This document shows positions 8,043 through 18,091 of a stretch of DNA of 64,000 nucleotides, in pieces (within the stretch, counting starts at the first letter, position 1; every line of letters begins with the position of its first letter). A model generated the notes under the pieces. That model worked only from the letters and a program-made list of their open reading frames with translations, had not been told where the DNA came from and did no database searches. The DNA is from Pseudomonadota bacterium. GTDB taxonomy: Bacteria > Pseudomonadota > Gammaproteobacteria > Burkholderiales > Burkholderiaceae_C. A program made the translations under genes and the position numbers. Where the stretch lies: positions 1 through 64,000 of the forward strand of contig JADFIG010000003.1 in assembly GCA_022566735.1 (NCBI GenBank). Direction: 5' to 3'.

Positions 8043-9266
8043 ATGAAGATCTACCTCGTTGGCGGAGCCGTGCGGGACCGCCTGCTCGGGCGCCGCGTCG
8101 GTGACCGCGACTGGGTCGTCGTCGGTGCCACGCCCCAGGCCATGCTCGACGCGGGCTTTCGCCCCGTGGGCCGCGACTTCCCTGTCTTCCTCCACCCCGA
8201 CACCGGCGAGGAGCACGCCCTCGCCCGCACCGAGCGCAAGAGCGGCCACGGCTACCACGGCTTCACCTTCCACACCTCGCCCGAGGTCACGCTCGAAGAC
8301 GACCTCGTGCGCCGCGACCTCACCGTCAACGCCATGGCCGAGGACGCCGACGGCACCCTCATCGACCCCTGGGGCGGTCAGCGCGACCTGGCCGCGCGCG
8401 TGCTGCGCCACGTCTCGCCCGCCTTCGCCGAAGACCCGGTGCGCATCCTGCGGCTGGCCCGCTTCGCCGCCCGCTTCCACGACTTCAGCGTGGCCCCCGA
8501 AACCATGGCGCTGATGCGCGCGATGGTCGGTGCGGGCGAGGTGGACCACCTCGTGCCCGAGCGCGTCTGGCAGGAGCTGGCCCGCGGCCTGATGGAAGAC
8601 CGCCCCTCGCGCATGTTCGAGGTGCTGCGCGACTGCGGCGCCCTGGCCCGCCTGCTGCCCGAGGTGGACCGCCTGTGGGGCGTGCCGCAACGCCCCGAGC
8701 ACCACCCCGAGGTCGACACCGGCGTGCACCTGATGATGGTCATGGACATGAGCGCCCGGCTGCACGCTCCGCTGACCGTGCGCTACGCCTGCCTGGGCCA
8801 CGACCTGGGCAAGGGCACCACGCCCCCCGAGGTGCTGCCGCGCCACATCGGCCACGAGGGCCGCAGCGCCCGCCTGCTCAAGGACGTGGGCGAGCGCCTG
8901 CGCGTGCCCACCGATTGCCGCGAACTGGCCGACGTGGTCGCGCGCGAGCACGGCCACATCCACCAGAGCGGTGGCTTTGGCGCCGAAGCCATCCTGCGCC
9001 TGCTGGAGCGCTGCGACGCCATCCGCAAGCCGCAACGCTTCCACGAGGTGCTGCTGGCCTGCGAGTGCGACGCCCGCGGCCGCCTTGGATTTGCGGACAC
9101 GGCTTACGCGGCGGGGCCGCGCCTGCGCGATGCCCTGGCCTGCGTGCTGGCGGTGGACACCGCCGCGGTGTCCGCGCAAGCCCTGTCCGAAGGCCTCCAG
9201 GGACCGAAAATCGGTGAACGAATCACGGAATCCAGACTCAAGGCACTTGTGCAACATATTGCCTGA
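8043..9266 (+). CDS. cca: Multifunctional CCA-adding enzyme (tRNA nucleotidyltransferase)
   Basis: This enzyme adds or repairs the CCA end of tRNAs. It has 407 residues from the ATG at 8043. The class II nucleotidyltransferase head carries YLVGGAVRD and the metal-binding GDRDWVVVG, then [10 protein letters not shown] and [15 protein letters not shown] for template-like base choice. The C-terminal half has the HD-type motif HDLGKG (near residues 258-263) and [11 protein letters not shown], giving the phosphatase/phosphodiesterase activity of the long gamma/beta-proteobacterial form. It stands alone between rsmA and the chemotaxis gene. No ribosome site is visible just upstream, which fits the possible leaderless start. 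Confidence 0.93.
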   Translation: MKIYLVGGAVRDRLLGRRVGDRDWVVVGATPQAMLDAGFRPVGRDFPVFLHPDTGEEHALARTERKSGHGYHGFTFHTSPEVTLEDDLVRRDLTVNAMAEDADGTLIDPWGGQRDLAARVLRHVSPAFAEDPVRILRLARFAARFHDFSVAPETMALMRAMVGAGEVDHLVPERVWQELARGLMEDRPSRMFEVLRDCGALARLLPEVDRLWGVPQRPEHHPEVDTGVHLMMVMDMSARLHAPLTVRYACLGHDLGKGTTPPEVLPRHIGHEGRSARLLKDVGERLRVPTDCRELADVVAREHGHIHQSGGFGAEAILRLLERCDAIRKPQRFHEVLLACECDARGRLGFADTAYAAGPRLRDALACVLAVDTAAVSAQALSEGLQGPKIGERITESRLKALVQHIA

Positions 9267-9391
9267 TTCGCGCAAACAACATTTGCATTTTTGCCATTTC
9301 GGGCCGGATTTCCTTGTCCACCCCTTCACCGATCGGACACGATGCCGATAGATCAGTGGGCTTGAGCAGTACCCACAAGGAACATCGGACA

Positions 9392-10951
9392 ATGCAATCC
9401 CTTCGGAACTTGCGCATCGGCGGGCGCCTTGCCGCCGCTTTCTTGCTGGCCTGCGCGCTGGTGCTGGTCACGGGCAGCGTGGCTTTGCTGAAGATGCAGC
9501 GCATCCACGACAGCGCACGCGACCTCGGCGGGAACTGGTTGCCCAGTGTGCAGGCGCTCTCGCGGATCGAGTCGACCATCAACACCGAGCGGCGCGCCCT
9601 GATGCGGCACATCCTCGAAGCCGACCCGGCGGCCAAAGCGACACAGGCCCAGCGCCTCAACGACTCGCGCGACAAGACCCTGCCGCCGCTGCTGGCCGCC
9701 TACGAGCGCCTCATCGCCTCCGACGAAGAGCGCGTGCTCTACAAGCAGATGCGCGATCAGATCGACGCTTACCACGCCACGGTGGGCACCGTGCTGGCCG
9801 CCTCCAATGGCGGAGACGAGCGCCTGGCCGAGGCCCGCACCCTGCTCAATGGCGCGTCCAGCAAGGCCTTCCTGGCCCTGGTCGCCACCGTGGACAAGGA
9901 CATCGAACTCAACGCCGAAGGCGCACGCCAGGCCGTGGCCCAGTCGCAATCGACCTACAACGAGGGCTTCTGGATCGCCCTGGCCGTGATGGCCACCGCC
10001 GCCCTGTCCTGCACCCTGATGGCCTGGCAGATCACGCGCTCCATCACCCAGCCTCTGGCCGAGGCCGTGAGCCTGGCCCATGCCGTGGCCGATGGCGACC
10101 TCAGCCGCGAACTGCGCGTCAGCGGCCGCGACGAGATCAGCACCCTGGGCCACACGCTCAACAACATGAGCCACCAGCTGTCGGGTCTGGTCTCGCGCAT
10201 CCGTGGCGGCACCGAGTCCATCGCCACGGCCTCGGCGCAGATCGCCCAGGGTAACGCCGACCTGTCGGCCCGCACCGAGCACCAGGCCGCCAGCCTGCAG
10301 GAGACGGCCGCCTCCATGCAGCAGATGGACGACACCGTGCGCGGCAACTCCGACCACGCCCGCCAGGCCAACCAGCTGGCGCTGCAAGCCACCGAGGTGG
10401 CCGCACAGGGTGGCCAGGACGTGGGCCACGCGGTCGCCACCATGGGCGCCATCCAGGAGTCCAGCCGCCGCATCGCCGACATCATCGGCGTGATCGACGG
10501 CATCGCCTTCCAGACCAACATCCTGGCGCTGAACGCCGCCGTGGAAGCGGCCCGTGCGGGCGAGCAGGGCCGCGGTTTCGCGGTGGTGGCCACGGAGGTG
10601 CGCTCGCTGGCCCAGCGCAGTGCCAATGCGGCCCGCGAGATCAAGGCGCTGATCACCGACAGCGTGGAAAAGGTCGAGATGGGCACCGCCCAGGTCAACC
10701 AGGCTGGCCGGACCATCGATGACGTGGTGCTGCAGGTGCGCAAGGTCAACGACCTGATCGCCGAGATCAGCTCATCGAGCACCGAGCAAAGCCAGGGCGT
10801 GGGCCAGATCAACCAGGCCGTGACGCAACTGGATCAGACCACGCAGCAGAACGCCGCACTGGTCGAAGAGACATCGGCCGCCGCCGAGAGCATGAGGCAG
10901 CAGGCGCAGCAACTGGCGCAAGCCGTCTCGGCCTTCAGGACCCTGGCCTGA
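9392..10951 (+). CDS. Methyl-accepting chemotaxis protein
   Basis: A membrane chemoreceptor that senses a periplasmic signal and controls CheA. It has 519 residues from the ATG at 9392, with AAGGA about 11 bases upstream. Transmembrane segment 1 is at about 11-33, a four-helix-bundle sensor at about 35-190, TM2 at 192-213 and a HAMP domain at about 214-266. A long coiled-coil signalling domain follows, with the conserved tip around 368-403 (GIAFQTNILALNAAVEAARAG). There is no C-terminal pentapeptide tether for CheR. The ligand cannot be told from sequence. A GCCGATAG at 9344-9351 resembles a flagellar sigma-28 -10 element, without a matching -35. Confidence 0.93.
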   Translation: MQSLRNLRIGGRLAAAFLLACALVLVTGSVALLKMQRIHDSARDLGGNWLPSVQALSRIESTINTERRALMRHILEADPAAKATQAQRLNDSRDKTLPPLLAAYERLIASDEERVLYKQMRDQIDAYHATVGTVLAASNGGDERLAEARTLLNGASSKAFLALVATVDKDIELNAEGARQAVAQSQSTYNEGFWIALAVMATAALSCTLMAWQITRSITQPLAEAVSLAHAVADGDLSRELRVSGRDEISTLGHTLNNMSHQLSGLVSRIRGGTESIATASAQIAQGNADLSARTEHQAASLQETAASMQQMDDTVRGNSDHARQANQLALQATEVAAQGGQDVGHAVATMGAIQESSRRIADIIGVIDGIAFQTNILALNAAVEAARAGEQGRGFAVVATEVRSLAQRSANAAREIKALITDSVEKVEMGTAQVNQAGRTIDDVVLQVRKVNDLIAEISSSSTEQSQGVGQINQAVTQLDQTTQQNAALVEETSAAAESMRQQAQQLAQAVSAFRTLA

Positions 10952-11003
10952 TCGCCCACGGCGAGCACGCCGCGGAAGGCGTCAGAAGGCAGCGGAAGAA
11001 ACC

Positions 11004-11036
11004 AAAAAGCCCTCTGCCCCGGGAAGGGACAGAGGG
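11004..11036 (-). terminator. Rho-independent terminator after ftsZ
   Basis: On the minus strand a hairpin with arms CCCTCTG and CAGAGGG, extended inwards by C/G pairs, is followed by CTTTTTGG. It lies 75 bases after the ftsZ stop and closes the dcw operon, which spans about 18 kb. It also sits in the convergent gap with the chemotaxis gene. Confidence 0.8.
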
Positions 11037-11110
11037 AATTCAAGAGAGAGTCAGAGAGAGCGCCGGCCGCGCGGTTGGCATGCCGCGACAGCCGTGGAGG
11101 CAGGCCGGGT

Positions 11111-12364
11111 TCAGTCGGCCTGCTTGCGCAGGAAGGCCGGGATCTCGATTTCGTCCATGCCGTTGCTGGCCAGGGCATCGACCTTGGCTGCGGCCTGGGT
11201 GCGGCCCGAGCGCCACACGCTGGGCGTGTTCATGCCGCTGAAGTCGCCGGCATGGCCGACACCGATCGACGAACCGGCGGCGCCCACGCCATGTGCGGCG
11301 GCGTGGCCCACGGGCTGGGTCAGCACGGGCAGGTTGTCGGTGCCGGTGCGGGCGAACACCTGTGCCGCCGGGGCGCTGTGCACCACGGTGATGGGGGCTT
11401 GCTGGCGGCGCGCGCCGCTCAGGCCGGTGGCGATCACGGTGACGCGCAGCTGGTCGCCCAGAGACTCGTCGTAGGCCGTGCCGTAGATGACGTGGGCGTC
11501 TTCGGCGGCGTAGCGGCGGATGGTGTTCATCGCGTTGCGCGACTCGCTCAGCTTGAAGTTGGCCTTGCCAGCGGCGATCAGCACCAGCACGCCACGCGCG
11601 CCGGACAGATCGATGCCTTCGAGCAGCGGGCAGGCCACGGCGGCTTCGGCGGCCTTGGTCGCGCGGTCCGGGCCGGTGGCGGTGGCCGTGCCCATCATGG
11701 CCTTGCCGGGCTCGCTCATCACGGTCTTGACGTCTTCGAAGTCGACGTTCACCAGGCCGGGGATGTGGATGATGTCGGAGATGCCGCCGACGGCGTTCTT
11801 CAGCACGTCGTTGGCCTTGCCGAAGGCTTCTTCCTGGGTGACGTCGTCGCCCATGACTTCCAGCAGCTTCTCGTTGAGGACGACGATCAGCGAATCGACG
11901 TTGGCTTCGAGCTCGGCCAGGCCGGCATCGGCCTGCTTGAGGCGGCGGTTGCCTTCGAACTCGAACGGCTTGGTGACCACGCCCACGGTCAGGATGCCCA
12001 TGTCCTTGGCCACGCGGGCGATCACGGGCGCAGCACCCGTGCCGGTGCCACCGCCCATGCCGGCGGTGATGAACACCATGTGGGCGCCGTCCAGGGCGTT
12101 GCGGATCTGGTCCACGGCTTCTTCGGCAGCGGCACGGCCGGCTTCGGGTTTGGCACCGGCGCCCAGACCGGAGTTGCCCAGCTGCAGCTGGAACTCGGCG
12201 CTGGAGCGGTTGAGCGCCTGCGAGTCGGTGTTCGCGCAGATGAACTGCACGCCCTGCACGCCCTGCGCGATCATGTGCTCGACGGCATTGCCGCCGCCAC
12301 CACCCACGCCAATCACCTTGATTTGCGTGCCCATGTCGAAGTTTTCGATCATCTCGATTGCCAT
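11111..12364 (-). CDS. ftsZ: Cell division GTPase FtsZ
   Basis: FtsZ is the tubulin-like GTPase that polymerises into the Z ring. It has 417 residues from the ATG at 12364, with AGAGAGG as ribosome site. IKVIGVGGGGGNAVEHM opens the GTPase domain; the tubulin signature GGGTGTG is at 104-110; NVDFEDVKTVM marks the T7-loop region. After about residue 320 comes a variable linker, and the C-terminal peptide DEIEIPAFLRKQAD binds FtsA and other partners. It is the last gene of the cluster. A 67-base gap separates it from ftsA, long enough to hold an extra promoter. lpxC, often the next gene in proteobacteria, is absent. Confidence 0.98.
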   Translation of the reverse strand: MAIEMIENFDMGTQIKVIGVGGGGGNAVEHMIAQGVQGVQFICANTDSQALNRSSAEFQLQLGNSGLGAGAKPEAGRAAAEEAVDQIRNALDGAHMVFITAGMGGGTGTGAAPVIARVAKDMGILTVGVVTKPFEFEGNRRLKQADAGLAELEANVDSLIVVLNEKLLEVMGDDVTQEEAFGKANDVLKNAVGGISDIIHIPGLVNVDFEDVKTVMSEPGKAMMGTATATGPDRATKAAEAAVACPLLEGIDLSGARGVLVLIAAGKANFKLSESRNAMNTIRRYAAEDAHVIYGTAYDESLGDQLRVTVIATGLSGARRQQAPITVVHSAPAAQVFARTGTDNLPVLTQPVGHAAAHGVGAAGSSIGVGHAGDFSGMNTPSVWRSGRTQAAAKVDALASNGMDEIEIPAFLRKQAD

Positions 12365-12431
12365 GTCAGACCTCTCTTTGTCTCAAGCAGTTGCCAATTG
12401 AATTTCCAATGCAGGTGCTTCTGTTTCGATG

Positions 12432-13661
12432 TCAGAAGTTGCCCACGAACCAATCGCGCACGCGACCGAACAGGGACTGAACCGACCCTGCCTGATGCGC
12501 CGCCTTCATCCCGCGCATGCGCGCGAGTCTTGCCTCTTCGAGCAAGCCCATGACGGTGGCCGAGCGGGGGCTCGCCACCATGTCGTGCAGTGCGCCGGAG
12601 TACAAGGGCGTGCCCTTGCGCACCGGCTTGAGGAAGATGTCTTCGGCCAGCTCGACCATGCCCGGCATCACGGCCGAGCCGCCGGTCAGCACGATGCCGG
12701 ACGACAGCAGTTCCTCGTAACCCGACTCGCGGATCACCTGGTGGACCAGCGAGAAAATCTCTTCGACGCGCGGCTCGATCACGCCGGCCAGGGCCTGGCG
12801 CGAGAGCATGCGCGGCGCGCGGTCGCCCAGGCCCGGGACCTCGACGTGCTCATTGGGGTCGGCCAGCAATTGCTTGGCCACGCCGAAGTCCACCTTGATG
12901 TCCTCGGCGTCTTTGGTGGGCGTGCGCAGCGCCATGGCGATGTCGCTGGTGATGAGGTCGCCGGCGATGGGGATGACGGCCGTGTGGCGCACCGAGCCAT
13001 CGGTGAAGATGGAGACGTCGGTGGTGCCCGCACCGATGTCCACCATGGCCACGCCGAGGGACTTCTCGTCGTCGGTCAGCACCGCGGCAGACGATGCGCT
13101 CGGGTTCAGCACCAGCTGCTCGGCTTCCAGGCCACAGCGGCGCACGCACTTGACGATGTTCTCAGCTGCACTTTGCGCGCCCGTGACAATGTGCACCTTC
13201 ACTTCGAGGCGGCCACCGCTCATGCCGATGGGCTCTTTGACCTCGTGGCCGTCGATGATGAACTCTTGCGGCTCGACCAGCAGCAGACGCTGGTCGTTGG
13301 GGATGTTGATGGCCTTGGCCGTCTCGACGACGCGCTGCACATCGAGCGGTGCGACTTCCTTGTCCCGCACGATGACCATGCCGGTGGAGTTCTGGCCGCG
13401 GATGTGGCTGCCGGTGATGCCCGTCCAGACGCGGCTGATCTTGCAATCGGCCATCAGCTCGGCTTCTTTCAATGCCTGCTGGATGGACTGCACGGTCGCG
13501 TCGATGTTGACCACCACGCCGCGCTTCAAACCGTGCGAGGGAGCGACACCGAGGCCGGCGAGCCGCAGGTCGCCACCGGGCAGGACTTCCGCGACCACCG
13601 CCATCACCTTGGCGGTGCCGATGTCGAGTCCTACTACCAGATCCTTGTATTCCTTGGCCAT
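12432..13661 (-). CDS. ftsA: Cell division protein FtsA
   Basis: FtsA is the actin-like protein that ties FtsZ filaments to the membrane and recruits later division proteins. It has 409 residues from the ATG at 13661. Phosphate-1 motif VGLDIGTAKVMAVV opens the protein; the SHS2 (1C) domain follows; VDIGAGTTDVSIF is the phosphate-2 motif and GIVLTGGSAVMPG the adenosine motif. The C terminus (VQSLFGRVRDWFVGNF) is the amphipathic membrane-targeting helix. It lies 14 bases after ftsQ and upstream of ftsZ, the standard order. Confidence 0.97.
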   Translation of the reverse strand: MAKEYKDLVVGLDIGTAKVMAVVAEVLPGGDLRLAGLGVAPSHGLKRGVVVNIDATVQSIQQALKEAELMADCKISRVWTGITGSHIRGQNSTGMVIVRDKEVAPLDVQRVVETAKAINIPNDQRLLLVEPQEFIIDGHEVKEPIGMSGGRLEVKVHIVTGAQSAAENIVKCVRRCGLEAEQLVLNPSASSAAVLTDDEKSLGVAMVDIGAGTTDVSIFTDGSVRHTAVIPIAGDLITSDIAMALRTPTKDAEDIKVDFGVAKQLLADPNEHVEVPGLGDRAPRMLSRQALAGVIEPRVEEIFSLVHQVIRESGYEELLSSGIVLTGGSAVMPGMVELAEDIFLKPVRKGTPLYSGALHDMVASPRSATVMGLLEEARLARMRGMKAAHQAGSVQSLFGRVRDWFVGNF

Positions 13662-13675
13662 GGTGTGTGCGTCGA

Positions 13676-14566
13676 TTATCGAGTTGAATTCACGCTTCGC
13701 GAAGGGTTTGCGGGCGTTGTGTTGTTTGCAGGAGGAAGGGGTTTGCGGGCAGCCAGCGGCTTGCCGGAGGCGTCTTGCAAGGTGGTGGTGCCACGCAGCT
13801 TGACGGCATAGCCTTCGGGGTAGCGCAGGTCGGCATGCGACAGCGGCGCGGGGTAGCGGCGCTTGAGTTCAGGCAGGGTGCGCACGAAGCGTTGCGCGCG
13901 GGCCAGCACCTCGTCGTCGCTGCCGCGGCCGAGCTGGATCTCGGCGTCGTTGTCCAGGTCCACGCTCCATGAGCCGCGCTCGCTGAGGTGCAGGGTGTCG
14001 ATGCTGCCCAGCGGCGCCAGCACGGGCTGCAGCTGGCGCAGCATCTCCAGCATGGCGCGCGACTCGCCCGGGCCGGCATTGGCCGGCGCCGCCAGCGTGG
14101 GCAGGCGCTCTTCGACATCGCCCACGTTGGCATCGAAGACCTCGCCGAAGGTGTTGACGAGCTGGTCGTCGCGGTCGTCGTGCTGCCAGTAGGCGGCGGG
14201 GCGGTGCTCTTCCAGCTGCACGCGCAGCTCGTTGGGCCACACGCGGCGCACCACCGCATGGCGCACCCAGGGCACGGCCTCGAAGGCATCGCGGGCTCGG
14301 ACCAGGTCGGTCTGGAAGAAGCCACCGGGCAGGCGCTGCACGACGTTGGCCCGCACCGTGGCGACGTTGTTGCGCACCAGGTCGCCTTCGAGCTGCACCT
14401 TCTGCAGGGAGAACATCGGCAGGCGGCCCAGGCGCTGCAGGCCCGCGGTCAGCAAGCCGCACACGGCCACCACGACCAGCAAGGCCGTGGCCGCGTTCAT
14501 CCAGCGGACGTCCTGGGACGCCTCGTCGGCTTCTCGCGGCAGGTGGAGTGCGGCTGCGGCTTGCAT
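13676..14566 (-). CDS. ftsQ: Cell division protein FtsQ
   Basis: FtsQ is a bitopic membrane protein that, with FtsL and FtsB, links early and late division proteins. The 296 residues comprise a short cytoplasmic N terminus, one transmembrane segment (about 26-45), a POTRA domain (about 50-120, with VQLEGDLVRNN and GGFFQTDL) and the FtsQ beta domain with VRRVWPNELRVQLEEHRPAAYW. A Pro/Ala-rich tail of about 30 residues ends the protein. Start ATG at 14566, 18 bases after ddl and 14 before ftsA. Confidence 0.95.
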   Translation of the reverse strand: MQAAAALHLPREADEASQDVRWMNAATALLVVVAVCGLLTAGLQRLGRLPMFSLQKVQLEGDLVRNNVATVRANVVQRLPGGFFQTDLVRARDAFEAVPWVRHAVVRRVWPNELRVQLEEHRPAAYWQHDDRDDQLVNTFGEVFDANVGDVEERLPTLAAPANAGPGESRAMLEMLRQLQPVLAPLGSIDTLHLSERGSWSVDLDNDAEIQLGRGSDDEVLARAQRFVRTLPELKRRYPAPLSHADLRYPEGYAVKLRGTTTLQDASGKPLAARKPLPPANNTTPANPSRSVNSTR

Positions 14567-14584
14567 GGTGTGCTCGCTGTGTCC

Positions 14585-15568
14585 TCAGGCCTGTTGGTCC
14601 AGGCTGGCCGAAGCCAGCAGGTGGACGCAGAGTTGCTCGTAGCTCAGACCGGCCACGCGGGCGGACATGGGCACCAGGGAGTGGCCGGTCATGCCCGGCG
14701 AGGTGTTGATCTCCAGCAGGAAGGGCTGGCGGTCGGTCTTGCGGATCATCACGTCAGCACGGGCCCAGCCACGGCAGCCCAGCGTCTTGAAGGCGCGCAG
14801 CACCTGGCGCTGGATCTCGGCTTCCTCGTCGGCATCGAGCTGGCTGGGGCAGAGGTACTTCACCTCGTCGGTGAAATACTTGTTCTGGTAGTCGTAGTTG
14901 CCGCCGGGCGCGACGATGCGGATCACCGGCAGGGCCCGGGCCTCGCCATCGACGATCAGCACCGGGCAGGTGGTTTCCTCGCCGTCGATGAACTGCTCGC
15001 ACAGCACCTCGGGGTCGTGCTGGGCGGCAGCGGCGTAGGCGGCGGCGCACTGCGACACATCGGTCACCTTGCTCAGGCCGATGGACGAACCCTCGCGCGC
15101 CGGCTTGACGATCATGGGCGCGCCCAGGGCCACCAGGGCATGCTCGCATTCCGCGGCGCTGCTGACCATGCGCCAGTCCGGCGTGGGCAGGCCTTCGAAG
15201 CGCCAGATGCGCTTGGTCATGACCTTGTCCATGGCGATGCTCGACGCCATCACGCCCGAGCCGGTGTAGGGGATGCCCAGCAACTCGAGCGCGCCTTGCA
15301 CGGTGCCGTCTTCGCCACCACGGCCATGCAGGGCGATGAAGCAGCGGCTCACGCCTTCGGCCAGCAGGTCCTGCAGCGGTCGCTCGGCCGGGTCGAAGGC
15401 GAAGGCGTCCACGCCTTGCGACTGCAAGGCCTTCAAGACACCGCTGCCCGACATCAGCGAGACCTCGCGCTCGGCCGAGGTGCCGCCGAACAGCACGGCC
15501 ACCCGACCGAGTGCGCTCACGTCGAGGGAGGGAGGGGTCAGGTGCATGTGGGGGTTCACGGGGTTCAT
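14585..15568 (-). CDS. ddl: D-alanine--D-alanine ligase
   Basis: An ATP-grasp enzyme that makes the D-Ala-D-Ala dipeptide added by MurF. The 327 residues include [19 protein letters not shown] at the N terminus, [18 protein letters not shown], the ATP-grasp stretch [17 protein letters not shown] and the metal-binding [17 protein letters not shown]. The start ATG at 15568 is separated from the murC stop by a single base. The N-terminal 18 residues before the Rossmann strand are slightly longer than usual. Confidence 0.96.
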   Translation of the reverse strand: MNPVNPHMHLTPPSLDVSALGRVAVLFGGTSAEREVSLMSGSGVLKALQSQGVDAFAFDPAERPLQDLLAEGVSRCFIALHGRGGEDGTVQGALELLGIPYTGSGVMASSIAMDKVMTKRIWRFEGLPTPDWRMVSSAAECEHALVALGAPMIVKPAREGSSIGLSKVTDVSQCAAAYAAAAQHDPEVLCEQFIDGEETTCPVLIVDGEARALPVIRIVAPGGNYDYQNKYFTDEVKYLCPSQLDADEEAEIQRQVLRAFKTLGCRGWARADVMIRKTDRQPFLLEINTSPGMTGHSLVPMSARVAGLSYEQLCVHLLASASLDQQA

Positions 15569-15569
15569 C

Positions 15570-16979
15570 TCAGGCGCCTTCCTTCAACTGCTCGGCGACC
15601 TTGCCCGCCACGGTGCCGATGGAGCCTGCCCCCATGCAGATCACGATGTCGCCGCCACGGGCATTGGCAGCGATGGCCTGGGGCAGCTCGGCCACGTCGT
15701 CGACGAACACCGGCTCGACCTTGCCGGCCACGCGCAGCGCGCGGCTCAGGGCGCGTCCGTCGGCGGCCACGATGGGCGCTTCGCCCGCGGCATAGACCTC
15801 GGTGAGCAGCACGGCGTCGGCCGTGCCCAGCACCTTGACGAAGTCCTCGAAGCAATCGCGCGTGCGGGTGTAGCGGTGCGGCTGGAAGGCCAGCACCAGG
15901 CGCTGGTCGGGGAAGGCACCACGCGCCGCGCTGATGACGGCGGCCATCTCCACGGGGTGGTGGCCGTAGTCGTCGATCAGGGTGAAGCGACCGCCGTCGG
16001 TGGCCTTGAAATCGCCATGGCGCTGGAAGCGGCGCCCCACGCCGGTGAAGGCCGCCAGGGCGCGCACCATGGGCTCGTCGGGCAGCTCGATCTCGGTGGC
16101 CACGGCGATGGCGGCCAGGGCGTTGAGCACGTTGTGGCGGCCCGGCAGGTTCAGCGTCACGTCCAGGTCGGGCATGACGGTGCCGTTGCGGCGCTGCACC
16201 GTGAAGCGCATCTGGCCGCCGGCCAGGGCCTGCACATCGACCGCGCGCACCTGGGCGTCTTCACCGAAGCCGTAGCTGATGACCGGGCGCGAGACCAGCG
16301 GGATGATGCTGCACACGCCCGGGTCGTCGGCGCACAGGATGGCCGAACCGTAGAAGGGCATGCGGTGCAGGAAGTCCACGAAGGCCTGCTTGAGGCGGGC
16401 GAAATCGTGGCCGTAGGTGTCCATGTGGTCGGCGTCGATGTTCGTCACCACCGACATCACCGGCATCAGGTTGAGGAAGGAGGCATCGGACTCGTCGGCC
16501 TCGACCACGATGAACTCGCCACGGCCCAGCGCCGAGTTGGCGCCCGCGCTGTGCAGCTTGCCGCCGATCACGAAGGTGGGGTCGACACCGGCTTCGGTCA
16601 GGATGGCCGTGACCAGGGAGGTCGTGGTGGTCTTGCCATGCGTGCCGGCGATGGCGATGCCCTTGCGCAGGCGCATCAGCTCGGCGAGCATGACGGCGCG
16701 CGGCACCACGGGGATGCGGCGGGCGCGCGCGGCGATGACTTCGGGGTTGTCGCCCTTGACCGCGGTGGACGTGACCACGGCTTCGGCGCCCTCGATGTGG
16801 GCCGCGTCATGGCCCAGGTGGACCGCGATGCCCAGCGAGGCCAGGCGGCGCGAGGTGGCGCTGTCGGCCTGGTCCGACCCCGAGACACGGTAGCCCAGGT
16901 TGTGCAGGATCTCGGCGATGCCGCTCATGCCGGCGCCCCCGATGCCCACGAAATGGATGTGCTTGACGGCGTGCTTCAT
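15570..16979 (-). CDS. murC: UDP-N-acetylmuramate--L-alanine ligase
   Basis: MurC adds the first amino acid (L-Ala) to UDP-MurNAc. It has 469 residues from the ATG at 16979, overlapping the murG stop by 4 bases (ATGA). The N-terminal nucleotide-binding motif is [18 protein letters not shown]; the P-loop GTHGKTT is at 112-118; HRYTRT and the central EADESD motif are present. All domains are at usual length. Confidence 0.97.
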   Translation of the reverse strand: MKHAVKHIHFVGIGGAGMSGIAEILHNLGYRVSGSDQADSATSRRLASLGIAVHLGHDAAHIEGAEAVVTSTAVKGDNPEVIAARARRIPVVPRAVMLAELMRLRKGIAIAGTHGKTTTTSLVTAILTEAGVDPTFVIGGKLHSAGANSALGRGEFIVVEADESDASFLNLMPVMSVVTNIDADHMDTYGHDFARLKQAFVDFLHRMPFYGSAILCADDPGVCSIIPLVSRPVISYGFGEDAQVRAVDVQALAGGQMRFTVQRRNGTVMPDLDVTLNLPGRHNVLNALAAIAVATEIELPDEPMVRALAAFTGVGRRFQRHGDFKATDGGRFTLIDDYGHHPVEMAAVISAARGAFPDQRLVLAFQPHRYTRTRDCFEDFVKVLGTADAVLLTEVYAAGEAPIVAADGRALSRALRVAGKVEPVFVDDVAELPQAIAANARGGDIVICMGAGSIGTVAGKVAEQLKEGA

Positions 16980-18091
16980 GCCGACGCCTTTTCAGTAGAA
17001 GGTTTGACGAACTGCTCGATGGCATCGGCCACCGCAGCAGCAGACTGGTGACGCGCCAGCGCACGGGCCCGATCGGCCATGGCGGCCAGCTCGCTGCGCT
17101 GCAAGGCCTGCAGTTGCGCAGCCAGGCTGTCGGCGCGCAGCTCGCTTTGCGGCAGGTGGATGGCGGCCTGGTGGGCGGCCATGAATTCGGCGTTGTCACG
17201 CTGGTGGGCGGTGGTCGACACCACCAGCGGAATGAGGATGCTGGGCACACCCGCGGCACACAACTCGCTGACCGTGATGGCGCCGGCACGGCAGACGATG
17301 AGGTCGCAGTCGGCCAGGCGCTGGGCCATGTTGTTGATGAAGGGCAGCAACTCGACGTCGTGGGCCGGGTCCAGGCCGGCCTTGGCGTAATCGGCCTTGA
17401 CCGCCTCCAGGTTGGCCATGCCGGTCTGGTGCGTGATCTGCGGGCGCTGAGCCGCCGGGATCTGTGCCAGGGCCTGGGGCAGCACCTGGTTGAGCGCGCG
17501 TGCGCCCAGGCTGCCCCCCACCACCAGCACCTTGAGCGGGCCGCTGCGGCCGGCGAAGCGCTGCGCGGGTTCGGCGATGGCCTCGATCTCGGCGCGCACC
17601 GGGTTGCCCGTCACGCGCGAGACCTTGTGCTGCGCGGCCGGGCCGTCGAAGCCGCAGGCCAGCACGTCGGTGATGGGCAGCAAGGCGCGGTTGCTCAGCA
17701 GCATGGCCGCATCGGCATTGACCATGACCAGCGGCAGGCCGCGCGCGGCGCTCATCACGCCGCCAGGGAAGCACACGTAGCCGCCCATGCCGAGCACGGC
17801 ATCGGCCTTGCGCTGGCCCAGGATCTTGAAGCAGTCGGCAAAGGCCTTGAGCAGGCGCACGCCGCCGAACACCGTGTCCTTGAGCGACTTGCCACGCAGG
17901 CCGCTGAAGGCGATGGTGTCCAGCGGGATGCCCGTGGGCGGCACCAGGCGGTTTTCCATGCCGCCTTCGGTGCCCAGCCAGCTCACCGTCCAGCCGCGGC
18001 GCTTCATCTCATCGGCCACGGCGAGGCCGGGCATGATGTGCCCGCCGGTGCCTGCGGCCATGATGACAAGGTGACGGGATGCCTGCGTCAT
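16976..18091 (-). CDS. murG: Lipid II synthase MurG (GT28 glycosyltransferase)
   Basis: MurG moves GlcNAc from UDP-GlcNAc to lipid I on the inner face of the membrane. It has 371 residues from the ATG at 18091, overlapping ftsW by 4 bases. N-terminal [16 protein letters not shown] is the acceptor-side glycine loop, [13 protein letters not shown] lies in the first domain, and the C-terminal UDP-GlcNAc site carries [10 protein letters not shown] and [16 protein letters not shown] longer in-frame stretch upstream is a shadow of ftsW. Confidence 0.97.
   Translation of the reverse strand: MTQASRHLVIMAAGTGGHIMPGLAVADEMKRRGWTVSWLGTEGGMENRLVPPTGIPLDTIAFSGLRGKSLKDTVFGGVRLLKAFADCFKILGQRKADAVLGMGGYVCFPGGVMSAARGLPLVMVNADAAMLLSNRALLPITDVLACGFDGPAAQHKVSRVTGNPVRAEIEAIAEPAQRFAGRSGPLKVLVVGGSLGARALNQVLPQALAQIPAAQRPQITHQTGMANLEAVKADYAKAGLDPAHDVELLPFINNMAQRLADCDLIVCRAGAITVSELCAAGVPSILIPLVVSTTAHQRDNAEFMAAHQAAIHLPQSELRADSLAAQLQALQRSELAAMADRARALARHQSAAAVADAIEQFVKPSTEKASA

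Noticed and set aside
9272-9286. GCAAA/TTTGC hairpin as terminator of cca
   Set aside because: Five-base stem with only a short T-run; too weak to call.
9344-9351. Sigma-28 flagellar promoter for the chemotaxis gene
   Set aside because: Only the GCCGATAG half matches; the expected -35 region 11 bases upstream does not, so it is not listed as a promoter.
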